Below, piece by piece: positions 1 through 7,283 of a stretch of 12,422 bases of DNA. The position numbers and the translations under genes are program-made. Origin of the DNA: Anaerolineales bacterium. Its GTDB lineage: Bacteria > Chloroflexota > Anaerolineae > Anaerolineales > Anaerolineaceae. Under the pieces are notes generated by a model. It searched no databases, had not been told where the DNA came from, and saw only the letters and a program-made list of their open reading frames with translations. Each line of letters begins with the position of its first letter. Within the stretch, counting starts at the first letter, position 1. The DNA lies in NCBI GenBank assembly GCA_020060485.1, contig JAGVAB010000018.1:1-12422 (forward strand). Direction: 5' to 3'.

Positions 1-30
1 GATCCTCCGGTTGGGTTTTGGCTTCAGTAA

Positions 31-519
31 CCTAAACTTTACCAGATTTCGCATGGATTGTTTTATCCAATAATCCAAGGTGGCAACTTGGGTGAATTAG
101 TAAAATCGTTTCCAGATTCGGATGTTTATTTGATAGGGCACAGTCGGGGTACAAACGCGATTGTAGGTGGACTATATTCAATTTACGAGAAATCACGCGA
201 TTTACCATCCAGTATTGAGAAAATAGCACTTCTTGATATGTACTTAATCGCAGGGGGAGCTGATATTGCAAACGGATGGATACCTGATTTGGATTCAAAT
301 CCACCTGCATATCTATTTACGCAAAATAATGCAGATGAGTTAATTAGTGAAACAGGTGATATCTGGTGGATAGGGAGAAGTTGGTTTGATATGCAACCAA
401 GCAATTTCCCTAGAGTTGGAAATGATCCCATTGACTACGGTAACCTTGACCATTACCAACTTGCAGTAGATCAAACTGTTTTCCATGATATATTAAACTT
501 CTTTTTCGGCACAAAATAG
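31..519 (+). pseudogene. Truncated alpha/beta-hydrolase fold protein (lipase/esterase-like), N-terminus missing
   Basis: The reading frame is open from just after a stop at 28-30. The only usable start is a TTG at 58, with no convincing ribosome binding site. Counting from that TTG, a nucleophile elbow IGHSRGT places the serine at residue 29, followed by a helix. A second strand, KIALLDMY, puts an aspartate at residue 60, and a late NLDHYQLA supplies a histidine at residue 132. This spacing fits a Ser-Asp-His triad. Only about 20 residues precede the elbow, whereas the fold normally needs several strands first, so the 5' part has probably been lost or frameshifted. No signal peptide is visible. 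It is AT-rich and ends 13 bases before a lipoprotein gene, suggesting co-transcription. It may be the C-terminal effector tip of an RHS-type protein, because an RHS fragment lies downstream, but the link is inferential. Substrate unknown. Confidence 0.5.
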
Positions 520-532
520 AAAGGGAATAAAT

Positions 533-1444
533 ATGAAAGAAACCAACAATAATATTAAAGCGCTGTTCTCTTTCTTTACATTGAGCATAGTCATTTTACT
601 AGCAGGATGTGCAAAGGAAGAATCCAGGGACGGAAGCACTCCTACTGCAATTGAACCCCTTTCGTCACCAGCAATAGAACTGACTGACTCTTTGGAATAC
701 GATCATCCCCCTGCTGTTTTTCCTACAAGGACCCCATGGCCAATGCCCTATACCATGATCATGGGACCACTTGGATCTATTCAGCATACTAGTGTCCCTT
801 TAGATTTGTACCAAAAACTTTGGAAGTCGGATTACCAAATTTATGATCTTGCATATGGAAATGGAATTTGGATAACTATTGTAAGTAATATTAGCAATTT
901 TGAATCACAGAGCTTGGTGGAAAGCAAGAATTTTCCTGGAGATGATATTGACCACGCATTAGAAGAGAATATGTTTATTACTGAACTTGTGTATGGAGAT
1001 GATATATGGGTCGTTGTTTTATCAAAAACAAGTAAGTTTAGCTCACAGAATATCCTCACTTCCTCAAAATTTCCTCAAACTGAAATTGATGCAATGAGTG
1101 AGAAAGGATATTGGATAAGCAGTTTGGCATATGGGAACGGCTTGTGGAGCGTAGTTTTTTCACAGTCGGAAAATCCTCCCTTACAAAAAATTACTTTTGA
1201 ATCTGCGTTTTCAATTGAAACAATCGAACAAGCAATAGAAAATAATATGTACCTAAGCGAAGCAGTTTTAGCAGATGGCATCTGGACATTCGTATTCTCA
1301 GAGGAAATGTTGTCTGAACAAAAAATTTTGGCCTTGTCACATTGGCCAAAAGATACGTTTCTTGATTATGCATATGAACGCAATTATACTGAAATAAAAT
1401 TCTTCTATACCGATTCAATGTGGGTCATTGTTGGCGGGAAATAG
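533..1444 (+). CDS. Lipoprotein with five 46-residue WxVV-type repeats
   Basis: The 303-residue product begins with a basic N-terminus and a hydrophobic segment ending in the lipobox LLAGC (cysteine 26), so it should be an anchored lipoprotein. A proline/threonine-rich linker (about 27-95) leads into five repeats of the type LAYGNGIWITIVS. Their conserved tryptophans are residues 113, 159, 205, 251 and 297, exactly 46 apart. The pattern (aromatic, I/L, YG-D/N-G-x-W, then V-rich strand and S) resembles the roughly 50-residue repeats of DUF7477-type modules as I remember them; this is not verified. AGGGAA about 8 bases before the ATG is a good ribosome binding site. The gene follows the hydrolase remnant by 13 bases. 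It could be a binding or scaffold protein, or an immunity partner to the hydrolase if that is a toxin tip. Strong AT bias suggests horizontal origin. Confidence 0.75.
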   Translation: MKETNNNIKALFSFFTLSIVILLAGCAKEESRDGSTPTAIEPLSSPAIELTDSLEYDHPPAVFPTRTPWPMPYTMIMGPLGSIQHTSVPLDLYQKLWKSDYQIYDLAYGNGIWITIVSNISNFESQSLVESKNFPGDDIDHALEENMFITELVYGDDIWVVVLSKTSKFSSQNILTSSKFPQTEIDAMSEKGYWISSLAYGNGLWSVVFSQSENPPLQKITFESAFSIETIEQAIENNMYLSEAVLADGIWTFVFSEEMLSEQKILALSHWPKDTFLDYAYERNYTEIKFFYTDSMWVIVGGK

Positions 1445-1478
1445 ATGCTATGGTGAGTTTCGGTTTTAAACAGAACTC

Positions 1479-1730
1479 ATGGGCGCCACGCCCACCGAGA
1501 CGCCCACCGGCACAGTGACCCTCCCGGTCACGCCCGGCGTTACACCCATCCCCACCGAGACGCCCCCGCCGCCTTTGCAGAGTGCGGAGTACGTTTATGA
1601 CGGCGATGGCAACATGGTCAAAGCCGTGGTGAATGACGTGGTTACGTATTACCCCGGACGGCATTACAATGAGAAAGTGAACGGCAGCACCAGCACGGTG
1701 AAGAAGTTCTACACCATGGGCAGCAATCAA
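1479..1730 (+). pseudogene. RHS-repeat protein fragment
   Basis: This frame begins with a Thr/Pro linker (PTETPTGTVTLPVTPG) and continues into AEYVYDGDGNMVKAVV and TYYPGRHYNEKVNGS, typical of YD/RHS-repeat proteins near their core domain. Such proteins normally run to hundreds or thousands of residues. Here about 80 recognisable residues stand between a stop at 1467-1469 and the palindromic repeat beginning at 1734. The frame continues to 1847, but the residues past 1730 are encoded by repeat DNA and have no RHS character. No ribosome binding site precedes the ATG at 1479. Base composition is GC-rich, unlike the AT-rich genes just upstream, so the junction near 1445-1480 is probably a recombination scar. 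I read it as a dead remnant of an RHS gene. Confidence 0.75.
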
Positions 1731-1733
1731 TTT

Positions 1734-1757
1734 CCTCCTCCAAATATTTGGGGGAGG
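1734..1757. repeat. Palindromic repeat element (CCTCC...GGAGG hairpin)
   Basis: Two 12-base arms meet directly: CCTCCTCCAAAT followed by ATTTGGGGGAGG. They are complementary except for one G-T wobble. A G-rich tail (GGCGGAGGGGG, about 1769-1779) follows, giving the look of a short interspersed extragenic repeat of the kind abundant in Chloroflexota. It lies where RHS similarity stops. Confidence 0.6.
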
Positions 1758-1866
1758 TGCCGTACCGCGGCGGAGGGGGTGCGAGGTGCGCAACACAGTG
1801 CCAGATACCGGTTCAGCAGAGGAATGAATATTTCAGGGGAATTTTAATCCTTTTTGGTTATATTCT

Positions 1867-1875
1867 TGCTACAAT
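1867..1875 (+). promoter_or_regulatory. Extended -10 promoter candidate for the receiver-kinase gene
   Basis: TGCTACAAT matches an extended -10 (TGn followed by TACAAT, 5 of 6 to consensus). No good -35 sits at standard spacing, which extended -10 promoters tolerate. Transcription would begin near 1882 and leave a leader of about 85 bases. The 120 bases from 1848 to 1967 hold no gene. Confidence 0.4.
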
Positions 1876-1967
1876 CAAAAGTAGAGGTTCCCGGATCGGC
1901 ACAACTCCTGCATCTTTTTTTGCAGATTGATTCTGGCGACAGGCGTTAAGCGATCGGGAAGGTTTTT

Positions 1968-3440
1968 GTGACCATGATGAATGAATTTCGAAAAACCCAG
2001 GTGATCCTGGTTGTGGACGATAATCCCACCGTGCGGCAGACCATGTCGCTGATGCTGGCGGAGGAGAGCCTGGCAGTGTATTATGCCGAGGATGGCTACT
2101 CTGCTTATGATCTGGCGGTCTCCTTGCAGCCGGACCTGATCCTGCTGGATGTGATGATGCCCATGATGGACGGGTTTGAGGTGTGCCGCAAACTGCGCCA
2201 GCATCCTGAACTGGGAGAAGTGCCGATTGTCATGGTGACCGCCCTGGATGACAAGGAATCGCGCATTCGCGGCATTGAGGCCGGGGCGGACGATTTTCTT
2301 TCCAAGCCGGTGGATCTGATTGAACTGAAGGCGCGTGTGCGAACAATTCTACGCCTGAACCGTTTCAGGAACCTGCAAAAAGAACGGGCGCAGTTCAAGT
2401 GGGCGGTGGAGCAGGCCGGAGAGGGGTATTTGCTGCTCGACCCGCAGGATTGTATTGTGTATGCCAACCCCAAAGCCCGCAGTTTTCTGGGCTTGGGCCA
2501 GGATGAAGAACATTCGGCGCGGATCAATTTCCTGGCCGTTGCCGGGAGACAGTTCGCCCGATTCCCGGAAGCCTTGTGGCAGCATTGGCGCGAACCGGCC
2601 AGCCAGCCGCGTTTTCTGATGATCCCCGAGACCAGCAGCAGCCGGGCTTTCTGGCTGGAAGTGGATGTTTTTCCTGGCCTGGAGGATGACCCGCTGTGTC
2701 TGGTTTGCCTGCGCAATGTCAGCGCGGCGGTGAATGCCGACCAGGATTTTAAAAAATTTCATTATCTCATTTCACATAAACTGAACACCCCGCTGAACGG
2801 GGTATATGGGGTGGTGGAACTGCTCAACGTATCTGCAGGTGACATGTCGCGCAGTGAGTTGAAGGAGCTTTCCCAATTGGCATTGATCAGCGCCGAACGA
2901 CTGCGGCTGGATGTCAAGGATATTCTGGGTTATGTGCAGGCTTCGGCTTCTGCCCGCCAGGGTGAAAGCCTGAAACTGGTGCAGATCCCGGCCATGGCGC
3001 AAGAGATCAGCAAGGATCTGGGATTGAAGCCGGCAGTGGTGCGCGTGGCTGCCGCCGTGCATGCCGGCAGCCTGGTGCTTTCAAAGATTTCTTTTGAATT
3101 GATTCTGAATGAGCTTTTTGAGAACAGCAAGAAGTTTCACCCGCAGCATGATCCACAACTCAGTCTCTCTGTCAGCCGCATTGATGAAGATACCATCAGC
3201 ATCAGGGTGGCTGATGACGGGCTAAATCTCACGCTGGAACAGCGCGAAGCGATGGTCATCCCGTACCGCCAGATGGGAGATCGTCTCACCGGTGAAGAGA
3301 AAGGCTTTGGTTTGGGCATCCCGATGGTGGTCAGCATCCTGCAGAGCGTGGGCGGGCGGCTCAATCCTCATAATGTATCTGATGGCCCCGGACTGGTAGT
3401 GGAGATGTTGGTGCCTTCCGGCCCGGAAACGGCATTCTGA
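1968..3440 (+). CDS. Receiver-PAS-histidine kinase (two-component signalling protein)
   Basis: This 490-residue cytosolic protein has no membrane segment. Residues 12-127 form a CheY-like receiver, with acidic pair D17/D18, phosphoacceptor D61 in LLDVMMP, T91 and K113 in SKPVD. Residues about 143-252 look like a PAS sensor domain (EQAGEGYLLLDPQDCIVYAN). A dimerisation/H-box follows with ISHKLNTPLNGV, histidine 270 being the expected phosphorylation site. The ATPase part has an N-box (LILNELFENSKKF), a slightly unusual G1 box (VADDGLNLT) and a G2 box (GFGLGIPMV). Phosphate or binding signals at the N-terminal receiver probably control the kinase, and the partner output protein is not in the window. 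GGGAAGG at 1956-1962 serves a GTG at 1968; ATGs at 1974 and 1977 are alternatives. It stands as a single gene ahead of glnS, which has its own promoter. Confidence 0.88.
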   Translation: MTMMNEFRKTQVILVVDDNPTVRQTMSLMLAEESLAVYYAEDGYSAYDLAVSLQPDLILLDVMMPMMDGFEVCRKLRQHPELGEVPIVMVTALDDKESRIRGIEAGADDFLSKPVDLIELKARVRTILRLNRFRNLQKERAQFKWAVEQAGEGYLLLDPQDCIVYANPKARSFLGLGQDEEHSARINFLAVAGRQFARFPEALWQHWREPASQPRFLMIPETSSSRAFWLEVDVFPGLEDDPLCLVCLRNVSAAVNADQDFKKFHYLISHKLNTPLNGVYGVVELLNVSAGDMSRSELKELSQLALISAERLRLDVKDILGYVQASASARQGESLKLVQIPAMAQEISKDLGLKPAVVRVAAAVHAGSLVLSKISFELILNELFENSKKFHPQHDPQLSLSVSRIDEDTISIRVADDGLNLTLEQREAMVIPYRQMGDRLTGEEKGFGLGIPMVVSILQSVGGRLNPHNVSDGPGLVVEMLVPSGPETAF

Positions 3441-3472
3441 GCCTGAATTTTCAACCAACTGCAAGCTGGTTC

Positions 3473-3500
3473 GTGACGCCTGGCAAACCTAATGTATAAT
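3473..3500 (+). promoter_or_regulatory. Sigma-70-type promoter of glnS
   Basis: A perfect TATAAT (3495-3500) is preceded, 16 bases upstream, by GTGACG (3473-3478), which keeps the TGAC core of the -35. Transcription would start near 3507. That start excludes the upstream in-frame ATG at 3502 and supports the ATG at 3559 as the glnS start. Confidence 0.65.
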
Positions 3501-3558
3501 CATGGATATTTCATGCCCTGACCAACCTGACAATCAGCGGCATTTCGGGAGTAAGAAT

Positions 3559-5244
3559 ATGGCGGCAAACGAAACATCTGCTTCAAAGGATTTCATTCGC
3601 ACCATCATTGACGAGGACAATGCCAGCGGGAAATATGGCGGCCGGGTGCATACCCGCTTTCCGCCGGAACCGAATGGTTACCTGCACATTGGTCATGCCA
3701 AATCGATCTGCCTCAATTTTGGCGTTGCCCTGGAATATGGCGGTTTGTGTAATCTGCGCTTTGACGACACCAATCCCACCAAGGAAGACGTGGAATATGT
3801 CGAATCCATCCAGGACGATATCCGCTGGCTGGGTTTTGACTGGGATGATCGTCTTTACTATGCCTCTGATTATTTTGAGCAAATGGTTGACTATGCCGTG
3901 CAGTTGATCAAAAAGGGCAAGGCTTTTGTTTGTGACCTGAGTGCAGAAGAGATGCGCCAGTACCGCGGCACGCTTACCGAGCCGGGGCGCAACAGCCCCT
4001 ACCGGGATCGTTCTGTGGAAGAAAACCTGGATCTGTTTGAGCGCATGCGCGCCGGAGAGTTCCCCGACGGCGCCCGTACCCTGCGCGCCAAAATTGACAT
4101 GACTTCGCCCAACATGAACTTGCGCGATCCCATCATCTATCGCATCCTGCACGAATCCCATCACAATACCGGCGACAAGTGGTGCATCTATCCCATGTAT
4201 GATTTTGCGCATGGCATCGAGGACTCGATCGAAGGCATCACCCATTCGATTTGCACCCTGGAATTTGAAGATCACCGCCCGCTGTATGACTGGTTCCTGG
4301 ATCAGCTCGAAGTCTACCATCCGCAGCAGATCGAATTTGCCCGGCTCAACCTGAACTATACGGTGATGAGCAAGCGCAAGTTCATCAAGCTGGTACAGGA
4401 CGGCCATGTGCGCGGCTGGGATGACCCGCGCATGGTGACCATCTCCGGCATTCGCCGGCGGGGATATACACCTTCCTCCATTCGGCGGTTTGCCGAGCGG
4501 GTGGGCGTGGCCAAGAACAACAGCGTGATCGACATGGCCCTGCTGGAGCATACCATCCGCGATGAACTCAACGAGATCGCCCCGCGGGTGATGGCTGTGC
4601 TGCGGCCTTTAAAGGTGATCATCGACAATTACCCTGAAGGCAAAACAGAGGAATTTGAGGTGCAGGATTTTCCCCATGATGATACCCGCAATGAGGTGCG
4701 CAGCGTGCCTTTCAGCCGCGAGATCTTCATTGAGGAAGATGATTTCATGGAAGAACCGCCCAGGAAATTCTTCCGCCTGGCGCCCGGCCAGGAAGTGCGC
4801 TTGATGGGCGCCTATTACATTACCTGCCAGGATGTGGTTAAGGATGCAGAGGGCAGGGTGGTGGAATTGCACTGTACCTATGACCCTGAATCGCGCGGCG
4901 GCACCACCCCCGATGGGCGCAAGGTGCGCGGCACCCTGCATTGGGTCTCGGCAGCGCATGGCCTGCCGGCTGAAGTGCGTTTGTATGACAAGCTCTTTTT
5001 GGTGGAGAATCCCAACGATGTTCCCGATGGGCAGGATTTCACCATGCACCTCAACCCCAACTCATTGGATGTGCTGACCGGCTGCCTGGTTGAGCCTGGA
5101 CTGGCCAAAGCCAGCCTGGATGACCGCTTTCAGTTCATTCGTCATGGCTATTTCTGCCTGGATTCGGGTGACTCCCGGCCGGATGCCCTGGTCTTCAACC
5201 GCACAGTTCCCCTGCGCGATACCTGGGCCAAGATCCAGCAATAG
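3559..5244 (+). CDS. glnS: Glutamine--tRNA ligase (GlnRS)
   Basis: The enzyme joins glutamine to tRNA-Gln using ATP, in the cytosol. With the start at 3559 it is 561 residues, close to the roughly 550 of Escherichia coli GlnRS. The class I signature [15 protein letters not shown] puts HIGH at residues 43-46, and the KMSKS-type loop is VMSKRK at 269-274. Between them lie the GlnRS/GluRS catalytic fold landmarks, including [46 protein letters not shown] and [13 protein letters not shown]. The C-terminal half forms the two beta-barrels for anticodon recognition and ends [21 protein letters not shown] at 3547-3551 lies 7 bases before the chosen ATG. An upstream ATG at 3502 would add 19 residues but overlaps the promoter. 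Details fit GlnRS rather than a non-discriminating GluRS. Transcribed alone, ending at the terminator at 5271-5300. Confidence 0.96.
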   Translation: MAANETSASKDFIRTIIDEDNASGKYGGRVHTRFPPEPNGYLHIGHAKSICLNFGVALEYGGLCNLRFDDTNPTKEDVEYVESIQDDIRWLGFDWDDRLYYASDYFEQMVDYAVQLIKKGKAFVCDLSAEEMRQYRGTLTEPGRNSPYRDRSVEENLDLFERMRAGEFPDGARTLRAKIDMTSPNMNLRDPIIYRILHESHHNTGDKWCIYPMYDFAHGIEDSIEGITHSICTLEFEDHRPLYDWFLDQLEVYHPQQIEFARLNLNYTVMSKRKFIKLVQDGHVRGWDDPRMVTISGIRRRGYTPSSIRRFAERVGVAKNNSVIDMALLEHTIRDELNEIAPRVMAVLRPLKVIIDNYPEGKTEEFEVQDFPHDDTRNEVRSVPFSREIFIEEDDFMEEPPRKFFRLAPGQEVRLMGAYYITCQDVVKDAEGRVVELHCTYDPESRGGTTPDGRKVRGTLHWVSAAHGLPAEVRLYDKLFLVENPNDVPDGQDFTMHLNPNSLDVLTGCLVEPGLAKASLDDRFQFIRHGYFCLDSGDSRPDALVFNRTVPLRDTWAKIQQ

Positions 5245-5270
5245 CAGTATACTCAATGTGATCCCTACAG

Positions 5271-5300
5271 CAGCCTGCCTTTCCGGCAGGCTGTGGTTTT
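5271..5300 (+). terminator. Intrinsic terminator after glnS
   Basis: CAGCCTGCC (5271-5279) and GGCAGGCTG (5285-5293) form a perfect 9-base-pair stem with a 5-base loop, followed by TGG and TTTT. It lies 27 bases after the glnS stop codon. Confidence 0.85.
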
Positions 5301-5647
5301 ATAAGGAAGCCGCGCACTGCGCCGGCATTTGCTTGCATGCCGAGGCAAGGTGTGCAGTTGGATGAAAGCAGACACGCGCAAGAAATTATTCCTGTTGTTA
5401 TGCCTCAAGAACTGCGCACAGGTTATATCTTGCTGCCGTTTATTATCGAAAAGTCCTCCTTTATGATGGTCTGAAGTTTGGAAATTTGTTCAAACAATTC
5501 CCTTTTTATTGTTTTTCATTTACAATGATAATTACCCCGTGGATCTCCATCTCGATGGATCTGGCGCATTCGGAAAGTATGTGGTTTATGTCCTGCGTTG
5601 AGGGGTTTTGTTGGTAAGTTTGCAGCAAACATTGAGGCAGGTGAAAA
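5301..5647 (+). other. Intergenic leader region before the cobalamin-binding protein
   Basis: These 347 bases hold no convincing gene. An imperfect hairpin spans 5312-5355: GCGCAC (5312-5317) pairs with GTGTGC (5350-5355), and GCCGGCAT (5321-5328) pairs with ATGCC plus GGC, with a two-base GA bulge. An AT-rich stretch at about 5465-5532 contains TACAAT (5521-5526) and GATAAT (5527-5532), possible -10 elements, without a matching -35. I looked for a cobalamin riboswitch B12 box because of the downstream gene and saw none. CAGGTG at 5638-5643 is the ribosome binding site for the next gene. Confidence 0.45.
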
Positions 5648-7270
5648 ATGAAAAAGGTCGTTGCGTGTGCCCTGGGCGAATGCGTCCACGTCGCCGGCGT
5701 GATGAATTTCCTGCGTTTGGCAGAACAATCCGGTTGGCAGACCGTTTTTTTGGGTCCGGCAGTCCCGGTGGAAAAGGTTCTGCAGGCTGCCAAAGAAGAA
5801 CAGGCTGATCTGGTGGCAGTCTCTTACCGGTTGACGCCGGAAACAGGCGAAAGGCTCCTGGGTGAGTTTGCCGAAGCGGCAGATGAAATGCGCAGCCGCG
5901 GGGTGCGGTTTGCCTTTGGCGGCACGCCGCCGGTGGCTGGGCGTGTGTCGCAGCTGGGTTTCTTTGAACAGGTCTTTGATGGCAGTGAGACCAGCGAAGA
6001 TGTGCTGGCCTATTTGCGGGGTGAAAAGCTGGATGCCCTGAGTGAGGCCAGTTATCCACAGACCACAGTCGAACGCATCCGCTGGAAAGCGCCCTATCCC
6101 ATTTTGCGCCACCATTTTGGATTGCCCACCATGCAGGCCACTTTGGAGGGTATCGAGCAGATTGCCGAATCACGCCTGCTGGATGTGATCTCGCTGGGCA
6201 TTGACCAGGACGCCCAGGAGAATTTCTTTCATCCCGAGCGTCAGGACAGGCGGCGCATGGGGGCGGGCGGTGTGCCGGTGCGCAGCGCCCAGGATTACCG
6301 CGATCTGTTCGCCGCCAGCAGGCGCGGCAATTATCCTTTGCTGCGCACATATTCCGGCACGGATGATTTTCTGCAACTGGCAGAGATGTACGTTGAGACG
6401 ATCAATATCGCCTGGTGCGCCATCCCGCTCTTCTGGTTCAACCAGATGGACGGCCGCGGCCCCTGGGATCTGGAAGGGTCGCTGCGCGAACATCAGCAGG
6501 TCATGGCCTGGTATGGACAGCGCGGCGTGCCCGTGGAATTGAACGAGCCCCACCATTGGGGCATGCGCGACGCACCGGATGTTGTTTTTGTGACTGCGGC
6601 CTATCTGTCGGCTTACAATGCACGGGCGATGGGTGTGCAGGATTATATTGCCCAGATGATGTTCAACAGCCCGCCCGGTCTTGCAGACCGCATGGACCTG
6701 GCCAAGATGCTGGCTATCGCGGAGCTGATTGAGCCGCTGCGCAGCGCCGATTTTCGCATTTGGAAGCAAACCCGCACCGGCTTGCTCAGTTATCCCCTGG
6801 AGGTCTCTGCCGCCCGTGCCCATCTTGCAGCCAGTGTCTACGTGCAGATGGCGCTGCGGCCGGAGATTGTACATATCGTAGGGCATACCGAGGCTCATCA
6901 CGCCGCCACTGCCGGGGACGTGATCGAAGCCTGCCGCCTAGCTCGCCGGGCGATCGATAACGCCTTGCAAGGCCAGCCCGACCTGCTGGCTGATCCGCAA
7001 TTGCAGGCTCGCAAAGAAGAACTGATCCGGGAGACCCGGCTGACCCTGGAAGCCATCGCCAGCCTGGCCCCGGCCGGCACGGCCGACCCGCTGGCAGACC
7101 CAGCCACTCTGGCCCGGGCTGTACAGAGCGGCATTCTGGATGCACCCCATTTACGCAATAATCCTTTTGCCAGGGGTCAGGTGCAAACCCGCATTGTACA
7201 TGGCGCTTGCCAGGCGGCCGACCCGTCCGGCCAGCCTATTCCCGAGGCCGTGCGCCTGCATCAAATCTAA
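5648..7270 (+). CDS. Cobalamin-binding protein with mutase/methyltransferase-like catalytic part
   Basis: The 540-residue protein opens with a B12-binding Rossmann-like domain (about 1-130). H14 and G17 in ECVHVAG fit the H-x-x-G of the DxHxxG motif, with cysteine where aspartate is usual. VSYRLTP gives S59 and L62, and FGGTPP gives G91/G92. Residues about 160-430 look like an alpha/beta barrel, with conserved-looking blocks TYSGTDDFLQLAE, IPLFWFNQMDGRGPW, NEPHHWGMRDAPD (H302/H303) and MFNSPPGLADRMDLAKML. Helical C-terminal residues follow, including VGHTEAHHAAT. One-chain fusion of cobalamin and barrel domains recalls adenosylcobalamin carbon-skeleton mutases such as glutamate mutase (where they are separate subunits), but a methyltransferase is not excluded. 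The substrate is unknown. The next gene, an opine-type dehydrogenase, starts 13 bases after the stop, so both probably act on one amino-acid-derived compound. Confidence 0.65.
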   Translation: MKKVVACALGECVHVAGVMNFLRLAEQSGWQTVFLGPAVPVEKVLQAAKEEQADLVAVSYRLTPETGERLLGEFAEAADEMRSRGVRFAFGGTPPVAGRVSQLGFFEQVFDGSETSEDVLAYLRGEKLDALSEASYPQTTVERIRWKAPYPILRHHFGLPTMQATLEGIEQIAESRLLDVISLGIDQDAQENFFHPERQDRRRMGAGGVPVRSAQDYRDLFAASRRGNYPLLRTYSGTDDFLQLAEMYVETINIAWCAIPLFWFNQMDGRGPWDLEGSLREHQQVMAWYGQRGVPVELNEPHHWGMRDAPDVVFVTAAYLSAYNARAMGVQDYIAQMMFNSPPGLADRMDLAKMLAIAELIEPLRSADFRIWKQTRTGLLSYPLEVSAARAHLAASVYVQMALRPEIVHIVGHTEAHHAATAGDVIEACRLARRAIDNALQGQPDLLADPQLQARKEELIRETRLTLEAIASLAPAGTADPLADPATLARAVQSGILDAPHLRNNPFARGQVQTRIVHGACQAADPSGQPIPEAVRLHQI

Positions 7271-7283
7271 CAAGGAGATGATT

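Noticed and set aside
1..30. End of an RHS core (a DP-G-W-like reading of the first bases)
   Set aside because: Too short; the reading needs a frameshift and could be chance.
1731..1847. Continuation of the RHS frame past the palindrome
   Set aside because: Its residues come from the repeat element and following DNA and have no RHS character.
3454..3472. Terminator after the receiver-kinase gene
   Set aside because: AACCA and TGGTT can pair, but the stem is short and no T run follows.
3583..4551. Long open frame on the minus strand inside glnS (322 codons)
   Set aside because: It lies wholly antisense to a gene with clear catalytic motifs, shows no family pattern of its own and reflects codon bias of the other strand.
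5301..5647. Possible cobalamin riboswitch before the B12-binding protein gene
   Set aside because: No B12 box or recognisable conserved core was found on either strand.
5586..6350. Minus-strand frames over the start of the cobalamin protein
   Set aside because: They overlap a well-supported gene, are rich in Arg/Pro/Cys without motif and lack a ribosome binding site.
7140..7283. Longer start for the opine-type dehydrogenase at 7140
   Set aside because: It would overlap the cobalamin gene by 131 bases, adds Arg/Pro-rich residues unlike the family, and the AAGGAG before 7284 is decisive.
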